From a virus, in IMG/VR virus record IMGVR_UViG_3300034082_001508, positions 1-49,972 of that record: a DNA stretch of 49,972 nucleotides. One strand, given 5' to 3'. This document shows positions 22,228-30,102 of the stretch, in pieces. The notes below the pieces were generated by a model. It was not told the origin of the DNA and made no database searches. It was given only the letters and a program-made list of their open reading frames with translations. The stretch's first letter is position 1. Each line of letters starts with the position of its first letter. The translations under genes and the position numbers were made by a program.

Positions 22228-22458
22228 ATGGAACAGAAAAAGTTTGAAAGAATATTATATGGTTTATTTCCCAATCTTAAAATTATAGATTATAAATTAT
22301 GGGAAAGATATGAAGTTGATGAAAATGGTGAATTTATAAAACCAAATTCTCCTGCAATATTTGTTGAGGTGACTGGTGAAATTGAACCGGGTGTTAATAT
22401 TGGTGAGCATATAACTCGTATGACGGGGTTAGAAGTTATTATAGATAAATTTAATTAA
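22228..22458 (+). CDS. Unknown small protein (76 aa)
   Basis: MEQKKFERILYGLFPNLKII...; ends EHITRMTGLEVIIDKFN. Appears as an alpha/beta fold. Its neighbour starts from its own promoter at 22463. Function unknown. Confidence 0.5.
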   Translation: MEQKKFERILYGLFPNLKIIDYKLWERYEVDENGEFIKPNSPAIFVEVTGEIEPGVNIGEHITRMTGLEVIIDKFN

Positions 22459-22462
22459 AAAA

Positions 22463-22493
22463 TTGTGAGATTAAAATAAATATTATATCTTTG
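22463..22493 (+). promoter_or_regulatory. Bacteroidota-type promoter of the 22513-31239 run
   Basis: TTG at 22463-22465, 20-nt spacer, TATCTTTG at 22486-22493. A full consensus; the tightly packed genes that follow have few other promoters until 29 kb. Confidence 0.75.
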
Positions 22494-22512
22494 CTGAATA
22501 AAATTAAAAAAT

Positions 22513-22716
22513 ATGGGTAACACAAAAATAACAATTGAGCTTAGTGATAAGCAACAAGAAAAATACGATAAATGGATTTTAACCATTAAAAGTTTATATG
22601 GTAAATACGGAAATATGACTTGGTCGGTTTCCGACTGTGGTATTGGACAAACAATTAAAGTCTATAATGACTTAACTAAATTAACCTTAGATTTAACTGA
22701 CGTAGATGAGTGGTAA
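22513..22716 (+). CDS. Unknown small protein (67 aa)
   Basis: MGNTKITIELSDKQQEKYDK...; ends LTLDLTDVDEW. Strand-helix start typical of small DNA-mimic or regulator folds, but no family is recognised. Overlaps the next gene by 11 nt. Confidence 0.5.
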   Translation: MGNTKITIELSDKQQEKYDKWILTIKSLYGKYGNMTWSVSDCGIGQTIKVYNDLTKLTLDLTDVDEW

Positions 22717-22873
22717 AAAGAATAGTTTTAACGATATGATTATTGGACATTCAATGAAACACGACAAGTCCCACAATTGTCATATGATATCACCCGAGAA
22801 AAGAGGTGGTCTGTGGGAAACAAAAGAAGAAACTAAATGTATTGGTAGAAAACAATTTGAAAACAACAATTAA
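22706..22873 (+). CDS. Small His/Cys-containing protein (55 aa)
   Basis: MSGKKNSFNDMIIGHSMKHD...; basic with scattered His and Cys (HSMKHDKSHNCHM, TKCIG) that could bind metal. Sits exactly between two genes with an 11-nt overlap upstream and 1 nt downstream, supporting it as real. Confidence 0.45.
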   Translation: MSGKKNSFNDMIIGHSMKHDKSHNCHMISPEKRGGLWETKEETKCIGRKQFENNN

Positions 22874-22874
22874 A

Positions 22875-23078
22875 ATGGAACAAACAGAATTAGAATTTGT
22901 GTGCTTTATGAGAGGTACATCCGGGTCGTTTAGAACGAATTTATTTCAAACAATTTTTAGTGCTGATATTGAAAATTTAACTAAATTGTCGTTAGGATTT
23001 CCTAACGAGGTTGAAGTGGTTTATAGATATAGAAACGAAGAGGGTTATTGGCAAAAATTATTAAAAAAATTAGAATAA
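22875..23078 (+). CDS. Unknown small protein (67 aa)
   Basis: Start ATG 22875 (MEQTELEFVCFMRGTSGSFR), chosen because the longer frame overlaps the previous gene completely. Ends EEGYWQKLLKKLE. Function unknown. Confidence 0.5.
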   Translation: MEQTELEFVCFMRGTSGSFRTNLFQTIFSADIENLTKLSLGFPNEVEVVYRYRNEEGYWQKLLKKLE

Positions 23079-23079
23079 G

Positions 23080-23256
23080 ATGAAAAAATCAGTAATATTC
23101 TTAATTTTTGGGTTCATGGGGTCATTATTAGGTATATATTTGGAATGTATCACTATTGTTACGATAGGTGTGGTAATTCAATTATATTCCATAATTGTAA
23201 AACTTAGAGAAAATGATATGGGATTAAAAAGAAAAACAATAGAAGATAAATTATGA
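23080..23256 (+). CDS. Small membrane protein (58 aa)
   Basis: MKKSVIFLIFGFMGSLLGIY plus a second hydrophobic stretch IVTIGVVIQLYSIIV, then a basic tail. The stop overlaps the next ATG by 4 nt, so it is coupled to a secreted protein. Confidence 0.55.
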   Translation: MKKSVIFLIFGFMGSLLGIYLECITIVTIGVVIQLYSIIVKLRENDMGLKRKTIEDKL

Positions 23257-23687
23257 AAAAAATACTATTAATGTTCCTAATTGGAACGATGACGATGTTC
23301 TCACAAACAATAAAAGTGAGAGGTGTAACATTATCTTACGATAAGGTTAAAAAAATAATGACTTTAACTACAACGCCCAAAATTATGTATACCAACGATA
23401 TTGATATGGATGTGAAGATTGAGATACATAAAGAGTTTGCTCTTAAAATGACGATTGGTGGTGTTAATTATTCTGTAACTGAAGCATTTTTTGAACATTC
23501 AGGTCACGTAAGAGAAATGGGTTGGTCATTTATAACATATAAATCAGGTGGGTGTAAGGAGATTAAGAAAAATTATGTTTTTCAATTTACGAGTGTTGAA
23601 CCGGGTGAGTATATTTTGACAGTAAGTAACGTATGTAACGATAAATATGTAACTAACGAACAAACAATGTCAATTCAAATTAATTAA
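23253..23687 (+). CDS. Secreted protein with signal peptide
   Basis: 144 residues. MKKILLMFLIGTMTMFSQ is a signal peptide, with cleavage after FSQ. The mature protein is beta-rich with two Cys (SGGCKEI, SNVCNDK) that could form a disulfide in the periplasm. Unknown role at the host envelope. Confidence 0.6.
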   Translation: MKKILLMFLIGTMTMFSQTIKVRGVTLSYDKVKKIMTLTTTPKIMYTNDIDMDVKIEIHKEFALKMTIGGVNYSVTEAFFEHSGHVREMGWSFITYKSGGCKEIKKNYVFQFTSVEPGEYILTVSNVCNDKYVTNEQTMSIQIN

Positions 23688-23688
23688 G

Positions 23689-24351
23689 ATGGATAACGCA
23701 ATTTACGAATATATAAAAAATGGGATAACCATTAATGGTGACCCGGTTGGTGGATATCAAGTATTCACAATCCCAACCCAACATTTTAAAATTGATTCTT
23801 TACATCAATTAACTCCGGAAACTTTTGAAAGGGAAATTCAAAAACAAAAAGAACACGATGAATTAACTTCCGAGATATTCAAAGAAGTTCAAAAAGAAAT
23901 TGACCAAGAGATTGTAAACCAATTACGTGGTGGTGAACCTAATCCTGATATCATTCCGATGAATACAAACGATAGATTGTATAAGAATTATTTGGTTTAT
24001 GTTATTGAGGGTGTTAAAAACGGATTTGATAGGATAAAAGGTTATTTAGATGGATGTTTAGTTGAGTTTGATGGGTATTATGAACATTTCACAAACCCAT
24101 CTTTTCAATACGGATTTAGACCCTTAACACAAGAAGAGTTCATTAATAAGTTATTATTTGATGATGACTTCTACCAAAAGTGGGGTGAGAATTGTTGTAA
24201 GGAATTGACTTACGAGGAAAGATATAAAATATGGTTCAGTAAAAACTATGAAACCGGATTTGAATATGACGACGAAAAAATGATTACTATTATTGACTTT
24301 GATAACTCATATTGGACACCAACACCAAAAAGAAAATTAAAATGGAATTAA
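23689..24351 (+). CDS. Unknown protein sharing the LTQEEF...KWG module with thymidylate synthase
   Basis: 220 residues. Residues about 146-166 read LTQEEFINKLLFDDDFYQKWG, almost the same as an insertion in this phage's thymidylate synthase, and are followed by ELTYEERYKIWFSKN, which also has a counterpart there. The N-terminal part has a long helical Glu/Lys section. The stop overlaps the next gene by 10 nt. Function unknown. Confidence 0.55.
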   Translation: MDNAIYEYIKNGITINGDPVGGYQVFTIPTQHFKIDSLHQLTPETFEREIQKQKEHDELTSEIFKEVQKEIDQEIVNQLRGGEPNPDIIPMNTNDRLYKNYLVYVIEGVKNGFDRIKGYLDGCLVEFDGYYEHFTNPSFQYGFRPLTQEEFINKLLFDDDFYQKWGENCCKELTYEERYKIWFSKNYETGFEYDDEKMITIIDFDNSYWTPTPKRKLKWN

Positions 24352-24929
24352 GTGTGATGGAAAGGTATGTAGCATTCATCTGTAATGAACTACCAAAAAC
24401 GAGAAGAGTATTATTAAATCCCCCACCTCCAATGGAGAACGGAGAGTATGGATATAAGAGAATGAGTAAAATCGGACCTCACGTTTATATGTCTGTGGAA
24501 ATTGAGATTGTTGAAAAATACACTCGTTCTGCTAAGTTATGTGTCAAATTTGAGGATTATCAAATGAACGATATATTCTATATGTCCCGTCATAAGGGGC
24601 CGGATAAACTATTGGAGGAAATTGACAAGAAGATTGATAAGATTGTTAATAGAACTTTGATTGATGATGGAAGACAGGAGTGGGTGAGAGAACAATATAA
24701 AATCAAGAGTGATGATTTCAAAAGTAAATTTAAGTTATTACTACCGGAAATTGATTTGTTTAGTAATTTGTATAAGAGATACGAACTTAATTGGATGAAG
24801 GAGAATCCCCCATTTTCAGGTCCATATACTGATGTGTGTTTAACTAAACAAGAATTTATTGATAAGTTAAGAGACGACAAGGAGTTTAACAAAGTGTGGG
24901 GTGGTAACAGAGAAAATATTTTAGAATAA
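24342..24929 (+). CDS. Unknown protein ending in the LTxxEF...WG module
   Basis: 195 residues from ATG 24342 (MELSVMERYVAFICNELPKT). The C-terminal CLTKQEFIDKLRDDKEFNKV-WGG repeats the module of the previous gene and of thymidylate synthase. Middle region: KLLEEIDKKIDKIVNRTLID, helical. Unknown function. Confidence 0.55.
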   Translation: MELSVMERYVAFICNELPKTRRVLLNPPPPMENGEYGYKRMSKIGPHVYMSVEIEIVEKYTRSAKLCVKFEDYQMNDIFYMSRHKGPDKLLEEIDKKIDKIVNRTLIDDGRQEWVREQYKIKSDDFKSKFKLLLPEIDLFSNLYKRYELNWMKENPPFSGPYTDVCLTKQEFIDKLRDDKEFNKVWGGNRENILE

Positions 24930-25120
24930 TGTATATTATAGTTTGGAGAAATAGTCACCGGGAACCTTTTTTAGATACGGATTCTCGTAGTTTTTTGGAG
25001 TCGTATTATAGTTACGAGGAGGCTAAGGCTGCTGCCGAAGAAATTGTTAAAAACGAAAATGAGGGGGAACAAAGTCCCTGGTATTTTGATTATAAAATTT
25101 ATGAAGAATCAAATGGATAA
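24929..25120 (+). CDS. Unknown small protein (63 aa)
   Basis: MYIIVWRNSHREPFLDTDSR...; SYYSYEEAKAAAEEIVKNE is a helix preceding WYFDYKIYEES. The strand-helix-strand pattern resembles the small protein at 27898 (KTKEEAEQN...YYVDILKYE). Overlaps both neighbours. Confidence 0.5.
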   Translation: MYIIVWRNSHREPFLDTDSRSFLESYYSYEEAKAAAEEIVKNENEGEQSPWYFDYKIYEESNG

Positions 25121-25358
25121 AGAAAAATTTATTGAAAAAGTAATTGAAAATGTTAAACACCTAACGGGAAAAATTATTGAATTTATACCTATGGAATTTA
25201 ACGTTGGTATGTTTATAATAATTGATGGTGTTTCTAAGGGTTTAACTAATTCAGTTTTACGTGATTATAAAAACACTATCGATTATTATGAAATAGATAT
25301 TATCACGGATTTTAGTAATATGATTATTAAAGAATTTAATTTGAAATCAAATGACTAA
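25113..25358 (+). CDS. Unknown small protein (81 aa)
   Basis: Start ATG 25113 (MDKEKFIEKVIENVKHLTGK). Alpha/beta pattern with VGMFIIIDGVSKGLTN in the middle. Overlaps the repeat-protein gene by 8 nt, so it may be translated together with it. Confidence 0.5.
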   Translation: MDKEKFIEKVIENVKHLTGKIIEFIPMEFNVGMFIIIDGVSKGLTNSVLRDYKNTIDYYEIDIITDFSNMIIKEFNLKSND

Positions 25359-25956
25359 ATTAGAGAATCTTTGTATTAAGTGGTTGAATGAAAATTTTAA
25401 CCCTATGGAACCATTCATTATGGAAGAATACCCTGATTATATTTTTCATATGAAAGATGGGAAATGTATTTTACAATACAATAAAAAAAATGGGTATGTT
25501 TATGTGAGTTATAGAGAAATTTGGAAATTTTTTGAATCCTATTTTAGTATGTCTAACCAACAAATTAAGGACATTACAAAGATATGGGTGGAGGAATACT
25601 ACAAAGTGGGGGTAACAACAACTAAATTACATGAGAGAATTGGAAGAAGAATGGTGGAGGAACACTACAAAATGGGGGTGACAACAACTTTTGGTTTGGA
25701 TAGATTGAATTACAGTAAGGTGGAGGAACACTACAAAATGGGGGTAACAACAACTGGATTAATCCATCAACACCACCTAAGTCAGGTGGAGGAACACTAC
25801 AAAATGAGGGTAACAACAACACTATCTGATTTTGGTAACGCAACTCTACCGGTGGAGAAACAATACAAAGAAATTCAAACAACCAACAACCAATTACAAT
25901 TTTACTCTGAAAAGGATGTTGAAGAATTATATGAACAAAAAACAAATGGAAAATAA
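25351..25956 (+). CDS. 22-residue-repeat protein (smaller paralog, perfect 66-nt period)
   Basis: 201 residues. Residues 1-79 are homologous to the N-terminus of the product at 14868 (compare W-K-FFESYF...DITKIWVEE with NFFKSIF...LITKWVED). From V80 the units start at V80, V102, V124, V146, V168 and V190, exactly 22 residues apart. The conserved half is VEEHYKMGVTTT, with variants YYKVGVTTT and HYKMRVTTT, and a decayed unit VEKQYKEIQTTN. Variable halves FGLDRLNYSK, GLIHQHHLSQ and LSDFGNATLP show no resemblance. Function unknown. Conserved halves are homogeneous within this gene but differ from the other paralog, implying concerted evolution. Confidence 0.7.
   Translation: MTKLENLCIKWLNENFNPMEPFIMEEYPDYIFHMKDGKCILQYNKKNGYVYVSYREIWKFFESYFSMSNQQIKDITKIWVEEYYKVGVTTTKLHERIGRRMVEEHYKMGVTTTFGLDRLNYSKVEEHYKMGVTTTGLIHQHHLSQVEEHYKMRVTTTLSDFGNATLPVEKQYKEIQTTNNQLQFYSEKDVEELYEQKTNGK
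25588..25956 (+). repeat. 66-nt in-frame repeats, 36 conserved + 30 variable
   Basis: Near-identical 36-nt segments (GTGGAGGAACACTACAAAAT core) begin at 25588, 25654, 25720 and 25786, with a decayed copy at 25852 and a partial one at 25918. The 30 nt between them are unique. The geometry mimics a CRISPR array, but the frame is open throughout. Confidence 0.85.
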
Positions 25957-26347
25957 ATACGAAGACAGAACGATTAAACTAAATGAATTATCTGAAGGTG
26001 ATGAGTTTATTGGTAAATGGTCTCCCACAAAAATTAGATACTTAAAAAATTTAGGTGGGGATAGACATTTATTAAAGGATGTTGAAACCGGACGAGAATG
26101 GGAAGTTCCTCACGGAAGATTTCCTTCGTTTAAGAAAATAACAACATTCATAAATGAACCAATTGAAACTATTTTGGAAAAACCTGACCTTAATAGTTGG
26201 AAATATTATTCAAAATTACTATCTTTATCGGAAAAGATATATTTGGAGATGTTTGGTGAGCCAAAATCTCACACAGAATGGGCGGATAGTATCAATAAAA
26301 TAGGGAGAATAAACAGATTAATAATAAAACACGCAAATGGCAACTAA
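25946..26347 (+). CDS. Unknown 133-residue protein
   Basis: Start ATG 25946 (MENKYEDRTIKLNELSEGDE), overlapping the repeat gene by 11 nt. The first half is SH3-like (FIGKWSPTKIRYLKNL, HLLKDVETGREWEV), the second helical (YYSKLLSLSEKIYLEMF). No enzyme motif. Confidence 0.55.
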   Translation: MENKYEDRTIKLNELSEGDEFIGKWSPTKIRYLKNLGGDRHLLKDVETGREWEVPHGRFPSFKKITTFINEPIETILEKPDLNSWKYYSKLLSLSEKIYLEMFGEPKSHTEWADSINKIGRINRLIIKHANGN

Positions 26348-26654
26348 AAAAGAAAAAAAAGTTAGAGAAAAGATTGATTTGGACCACGATACCCTTATGG
26401 ATTTATGGGATAATGTTAATTATAAAGGTGATAGTCACGAATTAAACGGTGAGAAATATACTCACGTAGATAAAATAAACACATCTGATAAGTCAGATGG
26501 TGATTCTTGGGATTATATTGTACAAAGAAAATCTGATGGAAAACATTTCAAATTTAATGTTTGGGATGCAGGTTCACATAATGGTTATGTCTTTGAAGAT
26601 AAGTTCTTAGAAGAAGTATTTCCTAAAACAGTTACAACAACCAAATATAAATAA
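26337..26654 (+). CDS. Unknown 105-residue protein
   Basis: MATKKEKKVREKIDLDHDTL...; a basic start then a beta-rich acidic domain (DYIVQRKSDGKHFKFNVWDAG). Reminiscent of small phage PAS/Tudor-like domains, not assignable. Overlaps upstream by 11 nt. Confidence 0.5.
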   Translation: MATKKEKKVREKIDLDHDTLMDLWDNVNYKGDSHELNGEKYTHVDKINTSDKSDGDSWDYIVQRKSDGKHFKFNVWDAGSHNGYVFEDKFLEEVFPKTVTTTKYK

Positions 26655-26655
26655 A

Positions 26656-27159
26656 ATGGCGAAATACGATAATAAAAACAGAAAACCCCATTTAGGGTTA
26701 CTAAATTTTGAAGGGGATACATTCAGAGCATACAAACTTGGTGTCTCTGATTACGTAATTGTGGATGACCAACACGAGATAATTGAGATGACCAACACAA
26801 AAGGTATCATCTACATTATGAATGGTGGTAAATCTTTAACAACAAGTTATGGTAGAACATATACCATTCCAAATGAACATAAAGATGCGAGACCAACTGA
26901 CGAAAAGTTAAGAATTTTCTTGGGATTGGATTCTTTAGAAGATGAGGAAGATGATTTGGAACTTTGGGAATCAGTTCAGTACAGAATGGATGAAGAAGGA
27001 TTTGACTATTGTTTTGAAAGTTATAGTCATTGGGATGAAATCAAAGATGAAGAGTTCCACCGATTAAGATTGGGATTCTTACAATCTATGGAAGACCTTA
27101 GAAATTATATTAATAAAAAAGTTGAAGAAGGTAGAGAAAAAGAATTGGATGGAGAATAA
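26656..27159 (+). CDS. Unknown 167-residue protein
   Basis: MAKYDNKNRKPHLGLLNFEG...; beta-rich first half (YKLGVSDYVIVDDQHEIIEM), acidic helical second half (DSLEDEEDDLELWES). No recognised family. Overlaps the next gene by 11 nt. Confidence 0.5.
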   Translation: MAKYDNKNRKPHLGLLNFEGDTFRAYKLGVSDYVIVDDQHEIIEMTNTKGIIYIMNGGKSLTTSYGRTYTIPNEHKDARPTDEKLRIFLGLDSLEDEEDDLELWESVQYRMDEEGFDYCFESYSHWDEIKDEEFHRLRLGFLQSMEDLRNYINKKVEEGREKELDGE

Positions 27160-27442
27160 CAATCATAAATACAATACAAGAATCCCCCCAGAAATGAAGG
27201 GAAAATATAAACAACTTGATGAGGTTTATAATGATTGGAATGATTTTTTTGACAAATATGCTGATGGTAAAAGACAAAATAATGGAATAATCTCATATTT
27301 TTTGGGGTCATCAAATGAAGTTACGTTATTTTGGTTTGAAGGTGAAGAATTTCCATTTGCTTACGTTTTTAGTAGTGGGATTTATGAAATTAATGGTGAA
27401 TATAAACGAGGATATAGATTTTATTTAAAAGATGGAGAGTAA
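27149..27442 (+). CDS. Unknown 97-residue protein
   Basis: Start ATG 27149 (MENNNHKYNTRIPPEMKGKY). Aromatic-rich (ISYFLGSSNEVTLFWFEGEE, FPFAYVFSSGIYE), beta-sheet-like. Unknown. Confidence 0.5.
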   Translation: MENNNHKYNTRIPPEMKGKYKQLDEVYNDWNDFFDKYADGKRQNNGIISYFLGSSNEVTLFWFEGEEFPFAYVFSSGIYEINGEYKRGYRFYLKDGE

Positions 27443-27734
27443 AGAATATAATTTTAGATGTACCTATAAGAAAGGTGAACATCGTTGTAACGGAAGTCAC
27501 CTTTTTGAATTGAACGATTCTATTTTACCGTTACTATCATATTATATGATTTTCAGAGGTAACTTAACTATTGATAAGGAAATGGTGTTATCTGAAATGA
27601 AAGAGTTTGAAACTTATCTTGATGAATTATACCTTGATAATGAAAGTAAAGGTGGTGAAATATTTATACATTTCACCACAATTGATATACAAGCCGAATT
27701 AATACATTCCTTTGTGGATAAAAAATATGAATAA
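27432..27734 (+). CDS. Unknown 100-residue protein
   Basis: MESKEYNFRCTYKKGEHRCN...; an N-terminal Cys/His pair (C-x9-C region) and a helical acidic remainder ending SFVDKKYE. Overlaps both neighbours by 8-11 nt. Confidence 0.5.
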   Translation: MESKEYNFRCTYKKGEHRCNGSHLFELNDSILPLLSYYMIFRGNLTIDKEMVLSEMKEFETYLDELYLDNESKGGEIFIHFTTIDIQAELIHSFVDKKYE

Positions 27735-27873
27735 ACCGGAAATAATTGACGATGAATTATGGGACCATTACAGTGGGTTACCAAATCCAATGTGGTATCA
27801 ACGTAATAAAGAATTAGAGGATGAAGAAGAAGATACAAGTGATAGTGATGATACTGAAGTTACTACTGAATAA
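27727..27873 (+). CDS. Small acidic protein (48 aa)
   Basis: MNKPEIIDDELWDHYSGLPN, then ELEDEEEDTSDSDDTEVTTE, an extremely acidic tail. Overlaps upstream by 8 nt. Could be a DNA-mimic or regulator; no evidence beyond charge. Confidence 0.5.
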   Translation: MNKPEIIDDELWDHYSGLPNPMWYQRNKELEDEEEDTSDSDDTEVTTE

Positions 27874-27897
27874 AATAAAACGAAAAAGAAAAAGTAT

Positions 27898-28071
27898 ATG
27901 GGACTTATAAATAATCTTTATGCTGTGTATGAAAAATCACCGGCACACGGGAGCAAAGAACATAATGTAATTTTGGCTCCTTTCAAAACTAAAGAAGAGG
28001 CAGAACAAAACAGAATTAAATACGGTTATAACACCGATAATTATTACGTAGATATTTTGAAATATGAATAA
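27898..28071 (+). CDS. Small unknown protein (57 aa)
   Basis: MGLINNLYAVYEKSPAHGSK..., APFKTKEEAEQNRIKYG, YYVDILKYE: strand-helix-strand. Overlaps the thymidylate synthase start by 8 nt, so the two are translationally coupled. Confidence 0.55.
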   Translation: MGLINNLYAVYEKSPAHGSKEHNVILAPFKTKEEAEQNRIKYGYNTDNYYVDILKYE

Positions 28072-29212
28072 ACTAGATAAACAATACACAGACCTTCTCC
28101 AAGACATTCTTGACAACGGAGTAACAAAACAAGACAGAACAGGTACAGGGACAATCTCAGTATTCGGAAGACAAATACGTCACGATATGAAAGATGGTTT
28201 TCCTCTTTTGACTACAAAGAAAATGCCATTCAAAACAATCGTAACAGAACTTCTTTGGTTCTTACGAGGAGATACCAACATTAAGTTTTTGGTTGATAAT
28301 AATTGTCATATTTGGGATGGTGATTGCTACAAATCTTATAAACAAAGTATTTTAGAATCCTTTGATAGATTATCAAATGACCCCGTAATAGATGCGATGC
28401 CACCTAGAATATTAACACAAGAAGAATTCACCAACAAAATCAAAACAGATGATGAGTTTGCTAAGAAGTGGGGTGAGTTAGGTCCTGTGTACGGTAAGCA
28501 ATGGAGAAAGTGGGGTTATGATAGTGATAAATGGAGAGAAGACTATAACAAATTACAATTTGGTTCTAAAGAAGAAATTGAACACCTTAGTAAAAAAGGT
28601 ATAGACCAAATCACAAACCTAATCAACGACCTTAAAACAAATCCAGACTCAAGACGATTGATGGTTAATGCTTGGAATGTTGGAGAATTAGACCAAATGG
28701 TTCTTCCACCTTGTCATTATGGATTTCAAGTTTATACAAGAGAGTTGAGTTTAGATGATAGAAAAGATATTTGGAATAAAAACAATTTCAGTCAAGATAT
28801 GTCGTGGCATAATATGGAAGAACACGATATTATGGATTTACTAAACGATAATGACATCCCAAAACGAGCAATCTCTTTAATGTTTAATATGAGGTCAAAT
28901 GATGTTCCATTAGGGCTTCCATTTAATATATCATCTTATGGTTTATTATTAGAAATTATTGGGAAAATGGTTAATATGATACCTGACGAATTAATTACTA
29001 ATTTAGGTGATGCTCATATCTATAAAAACCAAGTAGATGGTGTTAAAGAACAATTAACAAGGAAACCATTTGAATTACCTAAATTAGTTATGTCTAACCA
29101 AATTAATTTTAATGAAAGTGTTGCTGAATTTTTGAATAGTTGTCTAATAACTGATTTTATTGTTGAAAATTATCAATCACATCCAACCATAAAAATGCCA
29201 TTATCTAACTAG
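28064..29212 (+). CDS. thyA: Thymidylate synthase (ThyA type) with two insertions
   Basis: 382 residues against about 264 in the usual enzyme. Conserved parts: DRTGTGTISVFGRQIRHDM, LLWFLRGDTNIKFL, GPVYGKQWRKWG, DSRRLMVNAWNVGEL, catalytic Cys in LPPCHYGFQVY (C217), SNDVPLGLPFNISSYGLL and GDAHIYKNQ. It converts dUMP to dTMP with methylene-tetrahydrofolate for phage DNA synthesis. Extra segments at about 90-137 (ending ILTQEEFTNKIKTDDEF-AKKWG) and 228-270 carry a module shared with the 23689 and 24342 proteins. A GIY-YIG gene follows directly. Confidence 0.93.
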   Translation: MNKLDKQYTDLLQDILDNGVTKQDRTGTGTISVFGRQIRHDMKDGFPLLTTKKMPFKTIVTELLWFLRGDTNIKFLVDNNCHIWDGDCYKSYKQSILESFDRLSNDPVIDAMPPRILTQEEFTNKIKTDDEFAKKWGELGPVYGKQWRKWGYDSDKWREDYNKLQFGSKEEIEHLSKKGIDQITNLINDLKTNPDSRRLMVNAWNVGELDQMVLPPCHYGFQVYTRELSLDDRKDIWNKNNFSQDMSWHNMEEHDIMDLLNDNDIPKRAISLMFNMRSNDVPLGLPFNISSYGLLLEIIGKMVNMIPDELITNLGDAHIYKNQVDGVKEQLTRKPFELPKLVMSNQINFNESVAEFLNSCLITDFIVENYQSHPTIKMPLSN

Positions 29213-29230
29213 TTTTTTCATAATTTTATG

Positions 29231-29238
29231 ATATTTAT
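29231..29238 (+). promoter_or_regulatory. ATATTTAT box upstream of the GIY-YIG gene
   Basis: ATG-ATATTTAT 30 nt before ATG 29269. Confidence 0.35.
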
Positions 29239-29268
29239 ATTAAAGAGTAATCCTTAAACTAAATCAAT

Positions 29269-30099
29269 ATGAAAAAGTTTTTAATCTATGAAATAAAAAA
29301 CAATATAAATGGTAAATCTTATATTGGACAATATAGTGGTGAGTCATTTGAAAAGTATTTTGGAAGTGGAAAATTAATTAAGTTATCAATAAAAAAATAT
29401 GGGTTAGAAAATTTTTCTAAAACAATTTTAGAAGAGTGCTTTAATAAAAATGAATTGAATGAAAAAGAAATTTTTTGGATAGATAAATTAAAAACTATTG
29501 AAAATGGTTATAATTTGACTGAAGGTGGAACAGGGGGTGATTTGTCTGAATTTATAAAGTATGGTGAGAATTGGGTTGAAAAACAAAGAATCTCCACAAA
29601 AAAATATTGGGACAATCTAACTGAAGATGAAAGAAAAAAAAGAAGTGAAATTGTTTCAGGTGAAAAAAATGGGATGTATGGTAAAGATGGATTTTGGAAG
29701 GGTAAAAAAATACCAATAGATATTATTAAAAAGTCATTGGAGAATAGAAGAAGTTACGATAAAGAACAAAACCCAAATTGGAAAGGTGGTGTTACATATG
29801 TTTATTGTGAATGTGGTAAAAGAATAGGTTATGGTCACATTCATTGTAACAAATGTAGACCTAGAACTAAAAACAATAATCCATTTTATGGGAAACAACA
29901 TTCCGAAGAGACTAAAAAAAAATTAAGTGAAAAAAGGAAAGGGGTAAAACCAACAAATATGAAACCGGTAATGATTGATAATATTATTTATGAAAGTTTG
30001 GCGGAAGCGTCAAATATACTTAAAATTCCAATGGTTACAATTCGTTGGAGAGTGAAAAGTAATAATGAAAAATTTAATAATTACCAATATAAAGAATAA
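29269..30099 (+). CDS. GIY-YIG homing endonuclease (NUMOD type) next to thymidylate synthase
   Basis: 276 residues. The N-terminal catalytic domain has LIYEIKNNINGKSYIGQYSG (GIY/YIG strands) and ILEECFNKNELNEKEIFWID (catalytic Glu region). A zinc-finger-like CECGKRIGYGHIHCNKC, NUMOD3-type NNPFYGKQHSEETKKKLSEK and a C-terminal helix-turn-helix-like part (SLAEASNILKIPMVTIRWRV) follow. Position after thyA parallels the td intron endonuclease of T4, although the synthase here is uninterrupted. Confidence 0.8.
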   Translation: MKKFLIYEIKNNINGKSYIGQYSGESFEKYFGSGKLIKLSIKKYGLENFSKTILEECFNKNELNEKEIFWIDKLKTIENGYNLTEGGTGGDLSEFIKYGENWVEKQRISTKKYWDNLTEDERKKRSEIVSGEKNGMYGKDGFWKGKKIPIDIIKKSLENRRSYDKEQNPNWKGGVTYVYCECGKRIGYGHIHCNKCRPRTKNNNPFYGKQHSEETKKKLSEKRKGVKPTNMKPVMIDNIIYESLAEASNILKIPMVTIRWRVKSNNEKFNNYQYKE

Positions 30100-30102
30100 A
30101 AA

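Noticed and set aside
24590-24958. Minus-strand frame (122 codons)
   Set aside because: Lies fully antisense to the 24342 gene; Ser/Leu-rich composition is typical of shadows.
25622-25945. Minus-strand frame (107 codons) opposite the small repeat protein
   Set aside because: Its Pro/Pro/Cys repeats are simply the reverse reading of the conserved half-repeats.
25588-25956. CRISPR-like array (36-nt repeats, 30-nt unique spacers)
   Set aside because: The period is exactly 66 nt and the frame is open across all repeats and spacers. Repeats differ mainly in ways that keep the protein motif, the gene start is upstream, and no cas gene is present.
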